Of a stretch of DNA of 64,000 bases, positions 7,990-16,068 are shown in pieces. The notes beneath the pieces are model-generated. The model worked only from the letters and a program-made list of their open reading frames with translations, made no database searches and was not told where the DNA came from. The number at the start of each line of letters is the position of its first letter. The first letter of the stretch is position 1. The translations under genes and the position numbers were made by a program. The stretch spans positions 4,650,001-4,714,000 of the forward strand of contig NZ_CP107939.1 in assembly GCF_036046055.1 (NCBI RefSeq), in the 5' to 3' direction. Origin of the DNA: Nocardia sp. NBC_00403 (GTDB lineage: Bacteria; Actinomycetota; Actinomycetes; Mycobacteriales; Mycobacteriaceae).

Positions 7990-8765
7990 TGTTGTTGCAG
8001 GACAAGGTCGTTGTGGTCTCGGGTGTCGGTCCCGGCCTCGGCAGGGCGATCGCGGTGCAGAGTGCGCGCGCCGGCGCCGACGTGGTACTCGCCTCGCGCA
8101 CCGAATCGCGACTGACCAAGGTGGCCAAGGAGATCACCGAACTCGGCAGGCGTGCGGTGGTGGTGCCGACCGATATCAACGACGAGGCCGCCGTGGTCAA
8201 CCTGGTCGAGACCGCGCACAGCGCGTTCGGCCGGGTCGATACCCTGGTGAACAACGCGTTCGCGATTCCACCGATCACCGATCTCGCGACCGTCGACCTG
8301 GACGACGTGCGGGCCGGCTTCGAGACGAATGTGCTTGCCGCACTGCGGCTGACCCGACTGTTCGTGCCGGCGCTCGCCGAGACCAAGGGGTCGGTGGTGA
8401 TGATCAACTCGGCGGTGCTGCGGCATTCACGACGCACCTTCGGTCCCTACAAGATGGCCAAGGCGAGCCTGCTCGCGCTGGCGCAGAGCCTGGCCACCGA
8501 GCTCGGACCGCAGGGTATCCGGGTGAATTCCGTTGCCCCCGGCTATATCTGGGCCGACAACCTGAAGTGGTATTTCAACTATCTCGCCGAGCAGCGGGGG
8601 ATCACCGCCGAAGAGGTCTACGCCGAAACGGCGAGGACCATCGACCTGCGCAAGCTTCCTGAACCCGATGAGATCGCCGACGCCGTGGTGTTCTTCGCTT
8701 CGCAGCTGGCGAGGGCGATCACCGGGGCCTGCCTGGATGTCAACGGCGGCGAGTACCACCACTGA
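7989..8765 (+). CDS. SDR family NAD(P)-dependent oxidoreductase (Rv3530c-like)
   Basis: This 258-residue classical short-chain dehydrogenase starts at ATG 7989, overlapping the previous stop by one base. Cofactor motif SGVGPGLG lies near residue 11, NNAF near residue 91, and the catalytic Ser-Tyr-Lys reads INSAVLRHS and YKMAK. The ending CLDVNGGEYHH is typical of the family. It would oxidise or reduce a hydroxyl or keto group on a lipid-like substrate. The unusual loop around IWADNLKWYFNYLAEQRGITAEE may close over a bulky substrate. The neighbouring sulfotransferase and KstR-like operator favour a sterol- or lipid-derived alcohol, but this is inference. Confidence 0.88.
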   Translation: MLLQDKVVVVSGVGPGLGRAIAVQSARAGADVVLASRTESRLTKVAKEITELGRRAVVVPTDINDEAAVVNLVETAHSAFGRVDTLVNNAFAIPPITDLATVDLDDVRAGFETNVLAALRLTRLFVPALAETKGSVVMINSAVLRHSRRTFGPYKMAKASLLALAQSLATELGPQGIRVNSVAPGYIWADNLKWYFNYLAEQRGITAEEVYAETARTIDLRKLPEPDEIADAVVFFASQLARAITGACLDVNGGEYHH

Positions 8766-8799
8766 CCGGGTGCGGGTGTCCCGCATCAATTCTGAGGAG

Positions 8800-9969
8800 A
8801 TGACTGTGATCGGCAGAGACGACGTCGGCACCATCGACGATCTGCACGCCTCGGCGACCAAGGTCGTCGGGCTGGACGACTTCGGCGACGACGGCTACCG
8901 CGAAGGACTTCAGGTACTGCTCGAGTCCTACGCCAAGGACGCGGAGCTGACCCCCTTCGGCAACAAGGTGAATCGCGCATTCCTGCGCGGCGCACTGATC
9001 GCGCGACTGCTCAGTGAATCCGCGTGGCAGCGGTTTCCCGAGCACGCCGAGGTGGCGATCGAACGGCCCATCTTCGTGACCGGGCTGCCGCGCTCGGGCA
9101 CTACGGCCGTGCACCGGTTGCTCAACGCCGACCCGGCGCACCAAGGTCTGGAAATGTGGCTGACCGAGATGCCGCAGCCGCGGCCGCCGCGCGAGACGTG
9201 GGCGGACAACCCGGTCTACCAGCGGATCGAGGCCGCGTTCGAGAAACATCACGTGGAGCACCCGGAATTCATGGGTGTGCACCATATTTCGGCCGACCAG
9301 GTAGAGGAATGCTGGCAGTTGCTGCGGCAGTCGGCGATGTCGGTGTCCTACGAATGCCTGGGCTATCTGCCCGGCTACTCCGAATGGCTGCGCGCACAGG
9401 ATTGGACCGACGCCTACCGCAGGCACCGGCGCAACCTGCAGCTGATCGGCCTGCCGGATGCCGGCCGCCGATGGGTGTTGAAGAATCCCAGCCATCTGTT
9501 CGCGTTGGATGCGATCTTCGCGACGTACCCGGATGCGCTCGTCATCCAGATGCATCGGGATCCGCGCACCATTATCGGATCGGTGTGCAGCCTCAACGAG
9601 CAGGCCTCGGCCGGGTGGTCGGACAAGTTCCGCGGACCCGTCGTCGGCGCAACGCAGTTGGACCTGTGGGCCAGGGGAGCGGACCGGTTCCTCGCCGACC
9701 GCAAGCACCACGATGCTGCACAGTTCTGCGACGTGTACTACGACGATTTCGTCGCCGACCCGATCGGCACCGTCGGCTCGATCTATCAGCGCTTCGGTCT
9801 GTCATTGAGTGCGGAGGCCGAATCGGCGATGGTGGCGCTGCATTCGGAGAGCACATCGGGCGCTGCACGTCCGGCACACCGCTACACGCTGGCGGATTTC
9901 GGGCTCACCGCCGATCAGGTCGACGCTCGCTTCGCCGACTATCGCAACGAGCACTTTCCCGGCAGGTAA
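8800..9969 (+). CDS. Sulfotransferase family protein (Rv3529c-like)
   Basis: The protein is 389 residues from ATG 8800, or 387 from GTG 8806. GAGGAG directly abuts the ATG but stands six bases before the GTG, so the GTG may be the true start. The 5'-phosphosulfate-binding loop is clear at about residue 92 (FVTGLPRSGTTAVHRLLNAD). The 3'-phosphate site follows as VIQMHRDPRTIIGSVCSLN. The domain is the Sulfotransfer_3 type found in mycolic actinobacteria. It would move sulfate from PAPS to an alcohol or phenol; the PAPS source, cysD-cysNC, is 3 kb away on the other side of the same promoter region. It closes the operon. Confidence 0.88.
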   Translation: MTVIGRDDVGTIDDLHASATKVVGLDDFGDDGYREGLQVLLESYAKDAELTPFGNKVNRAFLRGALIARLLSESAWQRFPEHAEVAIERPIFVTGLPRSGTTAVHRLLNADPAHQGLEMWLTEMPQPRPPRETWADNPVYQRIEAAFEKHHVEHPEFMGVHHISADQVEECWQLLRQSAMSVSYECLGYLPGYSEWLRAQDWTDAYRRHRRNLQLIGLPDAGRRWVLKNPSHLFALDAIFATYPDALVIQMHRDPRTIIGSVCSLNEQASAGWSDKFRGPVVGATQLDLWARGADRFLADRKHHDAAQFCDVYYDDFVADPIGTVGSIYQRFGLSLSAEAESAMVALHSESTSGAARPAHRYTLADFGLTADQVDARFADYRNEHFPGR

Positions 9970-10093
9970 GCGAATCGTTGGGTCGGATGCTGTCCCGCCC
10001 CACCGAGATTCGTGCGACGGGTGTGCCGGGACTCTGGCCACGGCCCGGCACCGCGCACCCATAGCGAGCAGACCGGACCCGTGAGCTATCGAC

Positions 10094-10768
10094 TCACGCC
10101 TGCCCGGGTTTGAGCACGATGAACAGGCCGCGTGCCTCGGCGCAGAGCCGGTCGCCGTCGTGCATGGTGGCGCGCACGAAAACCTTGCGACCCTCTTGGC
10201 GTTCGGCCCAGGCGCGGACCGTCAATTCGGTGTTGAGCGGGGTGATGGATCGGTAGTCCACGGTGAGGGAGGCGGTTCTGGTCACCGCCCCCGCGTGCAC
10301 CGCCGCGGCCATGCCGAGCAGATCGTCGAAACCGATGGCTACCTGCCCGCCGTGCGCGGCATTGTTGCCGCCGAGGTGGAAGGTGCGAAAGCTGACGCGG
10401 GCGTCGACACCGCTCGCGTCGGCGTGGTCGATCATGAAAGGCGGGAGTGTGATGTTTCCGCGGGCGGGCAGATCGAACCTGGTCCAGACCGGCGTGGACC
10501 ACTCGTCCACGATGGCCGCGTCCAGCTTGTCGTTGAGTTGCTTGAGGACGCCGATCGTCTCCAACGCCAGCTCGTCGGAGGGGCTGGCCAGCCGCACTCG
10601 ATCCATCAGGCTGCGCACCTGCTCGATGAATTCGCCGTAGTGCGGTCCGCCTCGAGTAATGTCGGCGTCCTGCTCATCGTGTGCGTTGATCAGCTCGGAC
10701 ATCGGCCGGAACCCGCCCTCGTGATGCTCTTGATCGGGTAGCGAGTCGCCGGCCTGCTGTTCGTTCAT
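10094..10768 (-). CDS. PaaI family thioesterase
   Basis: A 224-residue protein with an N-terminal helical extension of about 100 residues and a C-terminal single hotdog domain. The hotdog carries the PaaI-type FHLGGNNAAHGGQVAIGFDDLLGMAA stretch (His-Gly-Gly-x6-Asp active-site pattern), followed by TASLTVDYRSITPLNTELTVRAW. Such enzymes hydrolyse acyl-CoA thioesters, often to free CoA in catabolic pathways. A KstR-like box touches its start codon, which links it to the neighbouring set. It converges with the sulfotransferase gene. An actinobacterial hotdog of this layout is often annotated beside fatty acid and sterol degradation genes. Confidence 0.85.
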   Translation of the reverse strand: MNEQQAGDSLPDQEHHEGGFRPMSELINAHDEQDADITRGGPHYGEFIEQVRSLMDRVRLASPSDELALETIGVLKQLNDKLDAAIVDEWSTPVWTRFDLPARGNITLPPFMIDHADASGVDARVSFRTFHLGGNNAAHGGQVAIGFDDLLGMAAAVHAGAVTRTASLTVDYRSITPLNTELTVRAWAERQEGRKVFVRATMHDGDRLCAEARGLFIVLKPGQA

Positions 10769-10782
10769 GAGAACACGTTATC
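10769..10782. promoter_or_regulatory. KstR-like half-conserved operator at the PaaI start
   Basis: GAGAACACGTTATC has the same AGAACACGTT core as the two boxes around iclR but lacks the outer T and A of the consensus. It starts at the base next to the thioesterase ATG, a position where a bound repressor would block transcription. Being one of three identical ten-base cores within 5 kb, all at promoters, raises its credibility. Confidence 0.45.
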
Positions 10783-10995
10783 GGTTGCCGGCGGAATGCT
10801 CGCCCGGCGGGGTCGGCGGTGCGGCTATCGTCGGGTGTGACAGTCCCGCCGATTCCGGGGCATGCAATTCGAGTATTTCAGCTCGCCGGTTACGATGCTC
10901 CTCCATCAGGTCTTCCGAAGAACCCGAGAAACGTCGGCGGGCGACTATTCTTCGATCGGCACCCACCGGCGCGGCTGGCGAAAGGCTTTGTCCCG

Positions 10996-11646
10996 ATGCG
11001 TATTACGGCAGTTGTATTCGATATGGACGGCGTACTGATCGATTCCGAGCCGGTGTGGGAACAGGTGCGCCGCGAGTATGTCGCCGAGAAGGGCGGCCGC
11101 TGGCTACCGGATACGCAGCAGCGCTTGATGGGTATGAGCACGGGGGAGTGGTCGGACTATCTCAGTGGCGAACTCGGCGTCGGTGAATCGCCCGAGAAGG
11201 TGGCCGACGATGTGATCGAGCGGATGGCGGTCCACTACGACAGGGCGGTGCCGTTGCTACCAGGTGCGGTCGCCGCGGTGCAGCGGATGAGTGAGCAGTG
11301 GCCCCTCGGTGTGGCGAGTTCTTCGCCACGCACCCTCATCGACACCGTGCTGGGCCGCACGGGATTGATCGAATTCTTCAACGTCACGTTCTCGACCGAG
11401 GAAGTGGATCGGGGCAAGCCCGCACCGGATGTGTATGTAGCCGTTGCGGGTTTTCTGCGTCAGAAGTCGACCGAGTGTGCCGCTGTGGAGGATTCGAGCA
11501 ACGGATTGCGCGCGGCCCATGCGGCGGGCATGCGGGTGATCGCCGCGCCGCGGCCCGAGTATCCGCCTGCGCCGGATGCGCTCGCATTGGCTGCGCACGT
11601 CATCGGCGGGCTCGACGAGCTGACCCCGGAGCTGGTTTCCGGGTAG
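10996..11646 (+). CDS. HAD superfamily phosphatase (beta-phosphoglucomutase-like)
   Basis: This 216-residue protein from ATG 10996 has all HAD motifs: VVFDMDGVLIDSEPVWEQ (nucleophile Asp near residue 8), the motif II Ser region VASSSPRTLI, the motif III Lys GKPAPDVYV, and motif IV VEDSSNGLRAA. The helical cap between motifs I and II is the small type seen in phosphoglucomutase-like and sugar-phosphate phosphatases. Further upstream in-frame sequence is rejected because it does not resemble a HAD protein. The substrate is unknown. The gene stands alone, convergent with the TetR gene. Confidence 0.85.
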   Translation: MRITAVVFDMDGVLIDSEPVWEQVRREYVAEKGGRWLPDTQQRLMGMSTGEWSDYLSGELGVGESPEKVADDVIERMAVHYDRAVPLLPGAVAAVQRMSEQWPLGVASSSPRTLIDTVLGRTGLIEFFNVTFSTEEVDRGKPAPDVYVAVAGFLRQKSTECAAVEDSSNGLRAAHAAGMRVIAAPRPEYPPAPDALALAAHVIGGLDELTPELVSG

Positions 11647-11681
11647 GGGGCCTGGGTTGCGCCGGTCGTTCCCCGGGTGCG

Positions 11682-12275
11682 TCAGCGCTGGTATGAGGTC
11701 AGCAGCGTGCGAGCCGCGGTGGCGAGGTCGGTGTCGAGCCAGTCGGGCAGCTCGCGGGAATGGGCATGGCGGCGCAGCGCGGCATAGGGGAGATCGACGA
11801 CGGCGCGGCTGACGGCGTCGATCTCCCGGTCGCCGTCCGCGCCGAGGAGGTCGCGGGCCAGGCGCCGCAGGTGCTCGAACAATGGCGCGTTCATCTGGTC
11901 GAGGCGGAGGCGGAACTCCGCGTCGGGTCCGCCGTCGAGCAGGTCGCTCGGGCGCAGGTTGAGCAGAAGCTTTGCGTCGTCGGGCAATTCGCGACCGAAC
12001 CGAACGGCTGCCACCGCCATCGCTACCCCCGCCTCGACCGGGTCCCGGTTGCCTGCGCCCGCCATGACGCGCTCCTGAAAGCGTGTAAGCGCGCGCAACC
12101 ACGCCTCGGTGAGGACGCCGTTGCGGTTGCCGAAGCGGTGGTACAGCGTGCCGACGGGCGCGCCGCTCGCCGCGGCGATCGCCGCGACACTGGCCGCGCG
12201 GGGACCGTCGGCGAGCACGAGGGTGCGTGCTGCGTCGAGGATCACATCGGTGTCGTGCTTGCGGGGTGGCGCCAT
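11682..12275 (-). CDS. TetR family transcriptional regulator
   Basis: A 197-residue regulator with an N-terminal helix-turn-helix (ILDAARTLVLADGPRAASVAAIAAASGAPVGTLYHRFGNRNGVLTEAWLRAL) and an all-helical ligand-binding domain. It is divergent from the two SRPBCC-like genes with only 21 bp between the start codons. A bound repressor in that gap (CTAGTACGTTCCTTCTA) would block both directions, so autoregulation and control of the pair are likely. The ligand is unknown. Confidence 0.9.
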   Translation of the reverse strand: MAPPRKHDTDVILDAARTLVLADGPRAASVAAIAAASGAPVGTLYHRFGNRNGVLTEAWLRALTRFQERVMAGAGNRDPVEAGVAMAVAAVRFGRELPDDAKLLLNLRPSDLLDGGPDAEFRLRLDQMNAPLFEHLRRLARDLLGADGDREIDAVSRAVVDLPYAALRRHAHSRELPDWLDTDLATAARTLLTSYQR

Positions 12276-12296
12276 CTACTAGTACGTTCCTTCTAT

Positions 12297-12665
12297 ATGG
12301 AGCGATTGTCCTACATTGATGAGCATGCCAGATCGATCGACGCGAATCGGGATCGGGCCTGGAAAGCGTTGCTGAAAGTCATGTGCAAGGACCCGAACGA
12401 CCCGTCCAGTGCGCCGAGGGGATTCCAGCTCGACTCGGCCGACGCGCCCACACGGTTGGCGTTGTCGGGCCGGCATTGGTTCTCGCGCTACGCGCTGATC
12501 TTCGAACTCGACGAAGAGGGGTCGAGCCGGACTCGGATCCGGGCGCAGTCGTGGGGCGAATTCCCCGGCCTGCACGGCAAGATCTACCGAGCGCTGGTGA
12601 TCGGGAGCGGCGGTCACCAGGTGGTTGTGCGCCGGTTGCTGCGTCAGATAGCGGCGGCGGCATGA
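12297..12665 (+). CDS. SRPBCC/DUF2867-like protein, 122 aa
   Basis: The short protein begins at ATG 12297, just across the TetR promoter gap. The segment FQLDSADAPTRLALSGRHWFSRYALIFELDEEGSSRTRIRAQSWGEFPGLHGKIYRALVIGSGGH resembles the beta-strand part of SRPBCC/polyketide-cyclase-like folds that bind hydrophobic ligands. No catalytic residues can be named. Its stop overlaps the next start (ATGA), so the two proteins are translationally coupled and presumably act together under TetR control. Confidence 0.72.
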   Translation: MERLSYIDEHARSIDANRDRAWKALLKVMCKDPNDPSSAPRGFQLDSADAPTRLALSGRHWFSRYALIFELDEEGSSRTRIRAQSWGEFPGLHGKIYRALVIGSGGHQVVVRRLLRQIAAAA

Positions 12666-13156
12666 TCCCCGGGCTGGTCTGGGGTGCGACCGAGGCCGAG
12701 CGTGAGCAACCCTTGCCGTGCGACGAACTGGAATCCGGTGGGGTGCAGGCGGATCGGGCCATCAGCATCGACGCATCACCACAGGTGGTCTACGCCTGGC
12801 TGTGTCAGCTGCGCGTTGCGCCCTACAGCTACGACCTGCTCGACCGCTTCGGCCGCCGCAGCCCGCGCCTCCGCGACCCCGAGCTCACCGAGCTCGAAGT
12901 GGGGCAACGTTTCATGTCCCAGTTCGATCTGGTGTCCTTCGTCCTCGGCAGGCATATCACGCTGGTTACCGGCAAGATATGCGTCACCTACGCGGTGCGG
13001 CCCGAGGGAAGCGGAACCCGCCTCGTGGTTCGGATGCAGTGCGGCGCACCGCGGATCGTCGCGCGAGCGCTGGCACTCGGCGACCTGATCATGATGCGCA
13101 AGCAGCTGCTGACGTTGAAGAAACTGGCCGAGGTGGAGCGGCGCGCTCTCGCATGA
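12662..13156 (+). CDS. SRPBCC family protein
   Basis: This 164-residue protein starts at ATG 12662 in a four-base overlap with the previous gene. The pattern [40 protein letters not shown] followed by [15 protein letters not shown] and [19 protein letters not shown] is that of an SRPBCC (START/Bet v1-like) protein. This fold encloses a hydrophobic pocket. It has no signal peptide. It forms an operon with the preceding small protein. The role may be ligand binding or a stress response controlled by the divergent TetR regulator, but this is open. Confidence 0.82.
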   Translation: MIPGLVWGATEAEREQPLPCDELESGGVQADRAISIDASPQVVYAWLCQLRVAPYSYDLLDRFGRRSPRLRDPELTELEVGQRFMSQFDLVSFVLGRHITLVTGKICVTYAVRPEGSGTRLVVRMQCGAPRIVARALALGDLIMMRKQLLTLKKLAEVERRALA

Positions 13157-13251
13157 TGTGCGGGTAACCCGGCGGTGCGGAAGCGACTGTCCAGTTCGAC
13201 AGGTTCAGCACTATGTCAACGCCGGATGTCGCCGATCCGTAGCGCCTCGCT

Positions 13252-13544
13252 ATCGCCCGTACGAGATCCTGCGCGACCCGCCCGCCCTCATCCTCGACGA
13301 GGCCACCAGCGCGCTCGACACACGCACCGAGCACGCGATCCAGGACGCCATCGACGCACCCTCGGCAGGCCGCACCACCAAAACCATCGCTCACCGCCTT
13401 TCGACCGTCCGCGACGCCGACCAGACCGTCGTCCTCGACCACGGCCGCATAGCCGAGCGGGGCACCCACGACGAACTGCTCGCCCTCGGCGGCCGGTACG
13501 CGGGCCGCGTACGACGTGACATGGAGCTGGCCCCGGCGACGTGA
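13252..13544 (+). pseudogene. ABC transporter ATPase remnant (C-terminal)
   Basis: The frame encodes a truncated nucleotide-binding domain end: [29 protein letters not shown] (Walker B and D-loop), [15 protein letters not shown] (H-loop) and [26 protein letters not shown]. Walker A, signature and the membrane domain are missing, and the upstream sequence does not continue the family. This is the tail of an exporter-type (MsbA-like) ABC protein left after deletion. A dispersed repeat copy begins immediately after its stop. Confidence 0.75.
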
Positions 13545-13545
13545 T

Positions 13546-13625
13546 TGCCGCTGGGCGCGCGTTGGTCGATCGTCCAGATCTGTTGGTCGACATGGCTTCC
13601 CAACGCGCGCAAATGCCGATGAGCG
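13546..13625. repeat. Dispersed palindromic repeat, copy A
   Basis: The left end TGCCGCTGGGCGCGCGTTGG and right end CCAACGCGCGCAAATGCCGA form an 11-bp perfect stem (GCGCGCGTTGG/CCAACGCGCGC) around a variable interior. The same ends recur at 20225-20270, 21401-21504 and 26436-26494. It sits between the ABC remnant and the kinase gene. Confidence 0.6.
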
Positions 13626-13790
13626 ATCCATCGAGTTTCTGGGGTGAGGCGCCAGGATCTCAGGATGTTGCGTAGGGTCGGGGATAGTGGGTGCCGTCGA
13701 GGTCGATGAGGACCCAGTTGTGTCGGACACGTTTGCTGTTGCTGCTCGAATTCCTATGGGGCGGAAGAAATTCGAGCACGGGTTGGACCA

Positions 13791-15767
13791 TCAGCGGGCG
13801 ATAACCGACACCTTGCTGTTGCCGACACCGTAGTCGGCCGCAAAAAGAGCATGAGTTATCGGGTCCACCGCGACACCACCGAGCCCCTTGTACGGAAGGA
13901 CGTCAGTCACCTTGCGGGTGCCCGTATCGACCACCATGACAGTTTCCGAGGTACCAACATAGAGGCAGTGCTTGACCGGATCGACTGCGATTCTGTCTAA
14001 CGAAAAATCGACCGCGATGGCGGCGGTGATGGCACGGGTCTCAGCGTTGACGACCGAGACCTTCTTATCGTTGACGACGTATACGGCATGGGCATCACTG
14101 TCCACCGCAATAGCCTCCGGTGAGCTTGGGACTCCGAACGTAGCGGTGACGGCTTTGGCGACCCCGTCGATCACTGACACCGAATTGTCGCCTGTGTTGG
14201 TGACGTAGGCGATGTGCGTGGATTCATCGACTGCTACCGAGGCTGGATCCTTCCCGACGGGAATAGTCGCGGTGACTGTCCTGGTCGTCAAATCCATCAC
14301 AGAGACTTTGCCGTCGGCAGAGCGGTCGGTTATGTAGGCAATGCGGGCGGCGGCATCGACTCCGATGCCAAAAAGGTAGCCGGGAACGTGGGCTGTGGCG
14401 GTGATCGACCGGCTGGCTGTGTCGACGATCGACACTGTCCCGAAAAAGCTGATGACGTAGGCGGTGTGGGTCAATGTATCGACCGCTACACCGGTCGGCT
14501 GCTGCTTGTTGGGGGTAGCGTTGAAATCTTGGCGGAAAGGCGGCGCGATCACGAGGGTGGCGGCGAGTGTCTGGGTCTCGGTATCGATGACCGAGACGGT
14601 GTTGCTGTCGTCGTCGTTGACGATATAAGCGGTGTGGGCGGGTCCGTCGATCGCAATTGACCGCGGTTTTCCTCCGACAGCAATAGTCGGGACAGCTGGC
14701 ACGGTGGTGGTCGGGGCTGGCGTCGACCGGGCGTCGCTGCGTGAACCGGTTGTCCCCAGCACCCCGATGCTTATGGCGGCGGCAAGGACAACTGCTGCCG
14801 CGATGCCGAGTGCGAGACCGCGCCGCCTTCTCAGCGTGCCCCCGTAGCTCCCGGTCCTTTTTGATGATGGGGAACTACGCAGCGGCGTCGTGAGCGCCGA
14901 CTGCGGGTCAACCGTTGCCGAGGCGGGATTGACCTGCGTTTCGGCCGGATGGAAAACGGTAGTGGCCGCGGCAACGGTGGCTGCAGCGAACTCTGCGGCG
15001 GTCTGATATCGACTGTCGGGGTCTTTGGCCAAACCCGTGGCGATGACGTGGTCCAGCGTGACGCCGATGTCCGGGCGTAGCAGGCTTGGGCGTGGAGGTG
15101 GCTGTGTCAGGTGCGCGGCGATCTGTTGTTCGGCCGAAGTGGCTGGATAGGGGTTTTGCCCGGTCAGACACTGGTACAGCACACACGTCAGCGCATACAC
15201 ATCGGAGCGTGCATCAGCTGTACCGGCGCTGAAACGTTCCGGAGCCATGTAGGCGAAGGTGCCGATCGCTGTACCCGCGGTGGTCATCGTGGTCTCGGCG
15301 GCGGCTCGCGCGATCCCGAAATCGATGAGATACACGAAATCGCCTGCGGTGACTAGCAGATTCGACGGCTTCACATCCCGATGGACCAAACCCTTCGCGT
15401 GTGCGGCGTCGAGCGCCTCACTTGCTTGGGCGATGATCGAGACCGCCCGGGCCAATGGCATCGGCCCCGACTCCGCCAACACTGCATCGACACCGGCACC
15501 CTCGATGAACTGCATACAAATGAACGGCCGACCTTCGATCTCGCCAAAGTCGAAGATCGGCACCACGTGCGGATGGCCCAGGCTCGCAGCTGCGCGCGCC
15601 TCACGTTGGAATCGCTGTCTGACCACCGGATCGGCCGCCAGATGTGTGTGCAGGACCTTGACCGCGACTGTTCGGTCGGTCGCACTGTCGTGCGCTCGAT
15701 ACACCTGCCCCATGCCACCCTCGCCGAGCATGGCCTGCAAGGTGTACCGACCGAAGAGCTCCCCCAC
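13791..15767 (-). CDS. Receptor-type Ser/Thr protein kinase with extracellular YVTN beta-propeller
   Basis: A 658-residue PknD-like kinase. I choose GTG 15767, which has a strong GGAGGAG nine bases upstream; an ATG at 15812 has none. Kinase motifs: glycine loop GEGGMGQVY (residues 15-23), VAVK Lys37, HRDVKPSN (129-136), DFG (149-151), activation-loop threonines TTMTTAGTAIGT. A Ser/Thr/Pro-rich linker leads to one membrane span (LALGIAAAVVLAAAISIGVL) at about residues 315-340. The outer part is a proline-threonine stalk followed by at least six repeats of the type HTAYIVNDDDSNTVSVID. That forms a sensor propeller outside the cell. The gene is monocistronic, so its substrates cannot be guessed. 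Confidence 0.9.
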   Translation of the reverse strand: MGELFGRYTLQAMLGEGGMGQVYRAHDSATDRTVAVKVLHTHLAADPVVRQRFQREARAAASLGHPHVVPIFDFGEIEGRPFICMQFIEGAGVDAVLAESGPMPLARAVSIIAQASEALDAAHAKGLVHRDVKPSNLLVTAGDFVYLIDFGIARAAAETTMTTAGTAIGTFAYMAPERFSAGTADARSDVYALTCVLYQCLTGQNPYPATSAEQQIAAHLTQPPPRPSLLRPDIGVTLDHVIATGLAKDPDSRYQTAAEFAAATVAAATTVFHPAETQVNPASATVDPQSALTTPLRSSPSSKRTGSYGGTLRRRRGLALGIAAAVVLAAAISIGVLGTTGSRSDARSTPAPTTTVPAVPTIAVGGKPRSIAIDGPAHTAYIVNDDDSNTVSVIDTETQTLAATLVIAPPFRQDFNATPNKQQPTGVAVDTLTHTAYVISFFGTVSIVDTASRSITATAHVPGYLFGIGVDAAARIAYITDRSADGKVSVMDLTTRTVTATIPVGKDPASVAVDESTHIAYVTNTGDNSVSVIDGVAKAVTATFGVPSSPEAIAVDSDAHAVYVVNDKKVSVVNAETRAITAAIAVDFSLDRIAVDPVKHCLYVGTSETVMVVDTGTRKVTDVLPYKGLGGVAVDPITHALFAADYGVGNSKVSVIAR

Positions 15768-16068
15768 GACTTTCGGCTCCTCCCAAGTCCGACAACGACT
15801 CTCAGGCATCATGTCATAAGACCAACCACCCAGCAGACCATGAACCCATTTCGTCGGGCGAGGTTCGGAACAACATCGGCAGAACTGTCACCGGACCGGG
15901 TCTGTCACGGTGCGTTCCACCAGTGCCATCCCCATCGGGCCAACTTCAGTGGGCTCAAGTGCGCGCTATTGCCGCGACCCGCGCGGTCTGGGGGCGTCCG
16001 GTACCGCCTAGGACGACGGTTTCTGCCACGGAGTGGAGGCCGGAGCTGTCGAGGGGGCATCGTTATGC

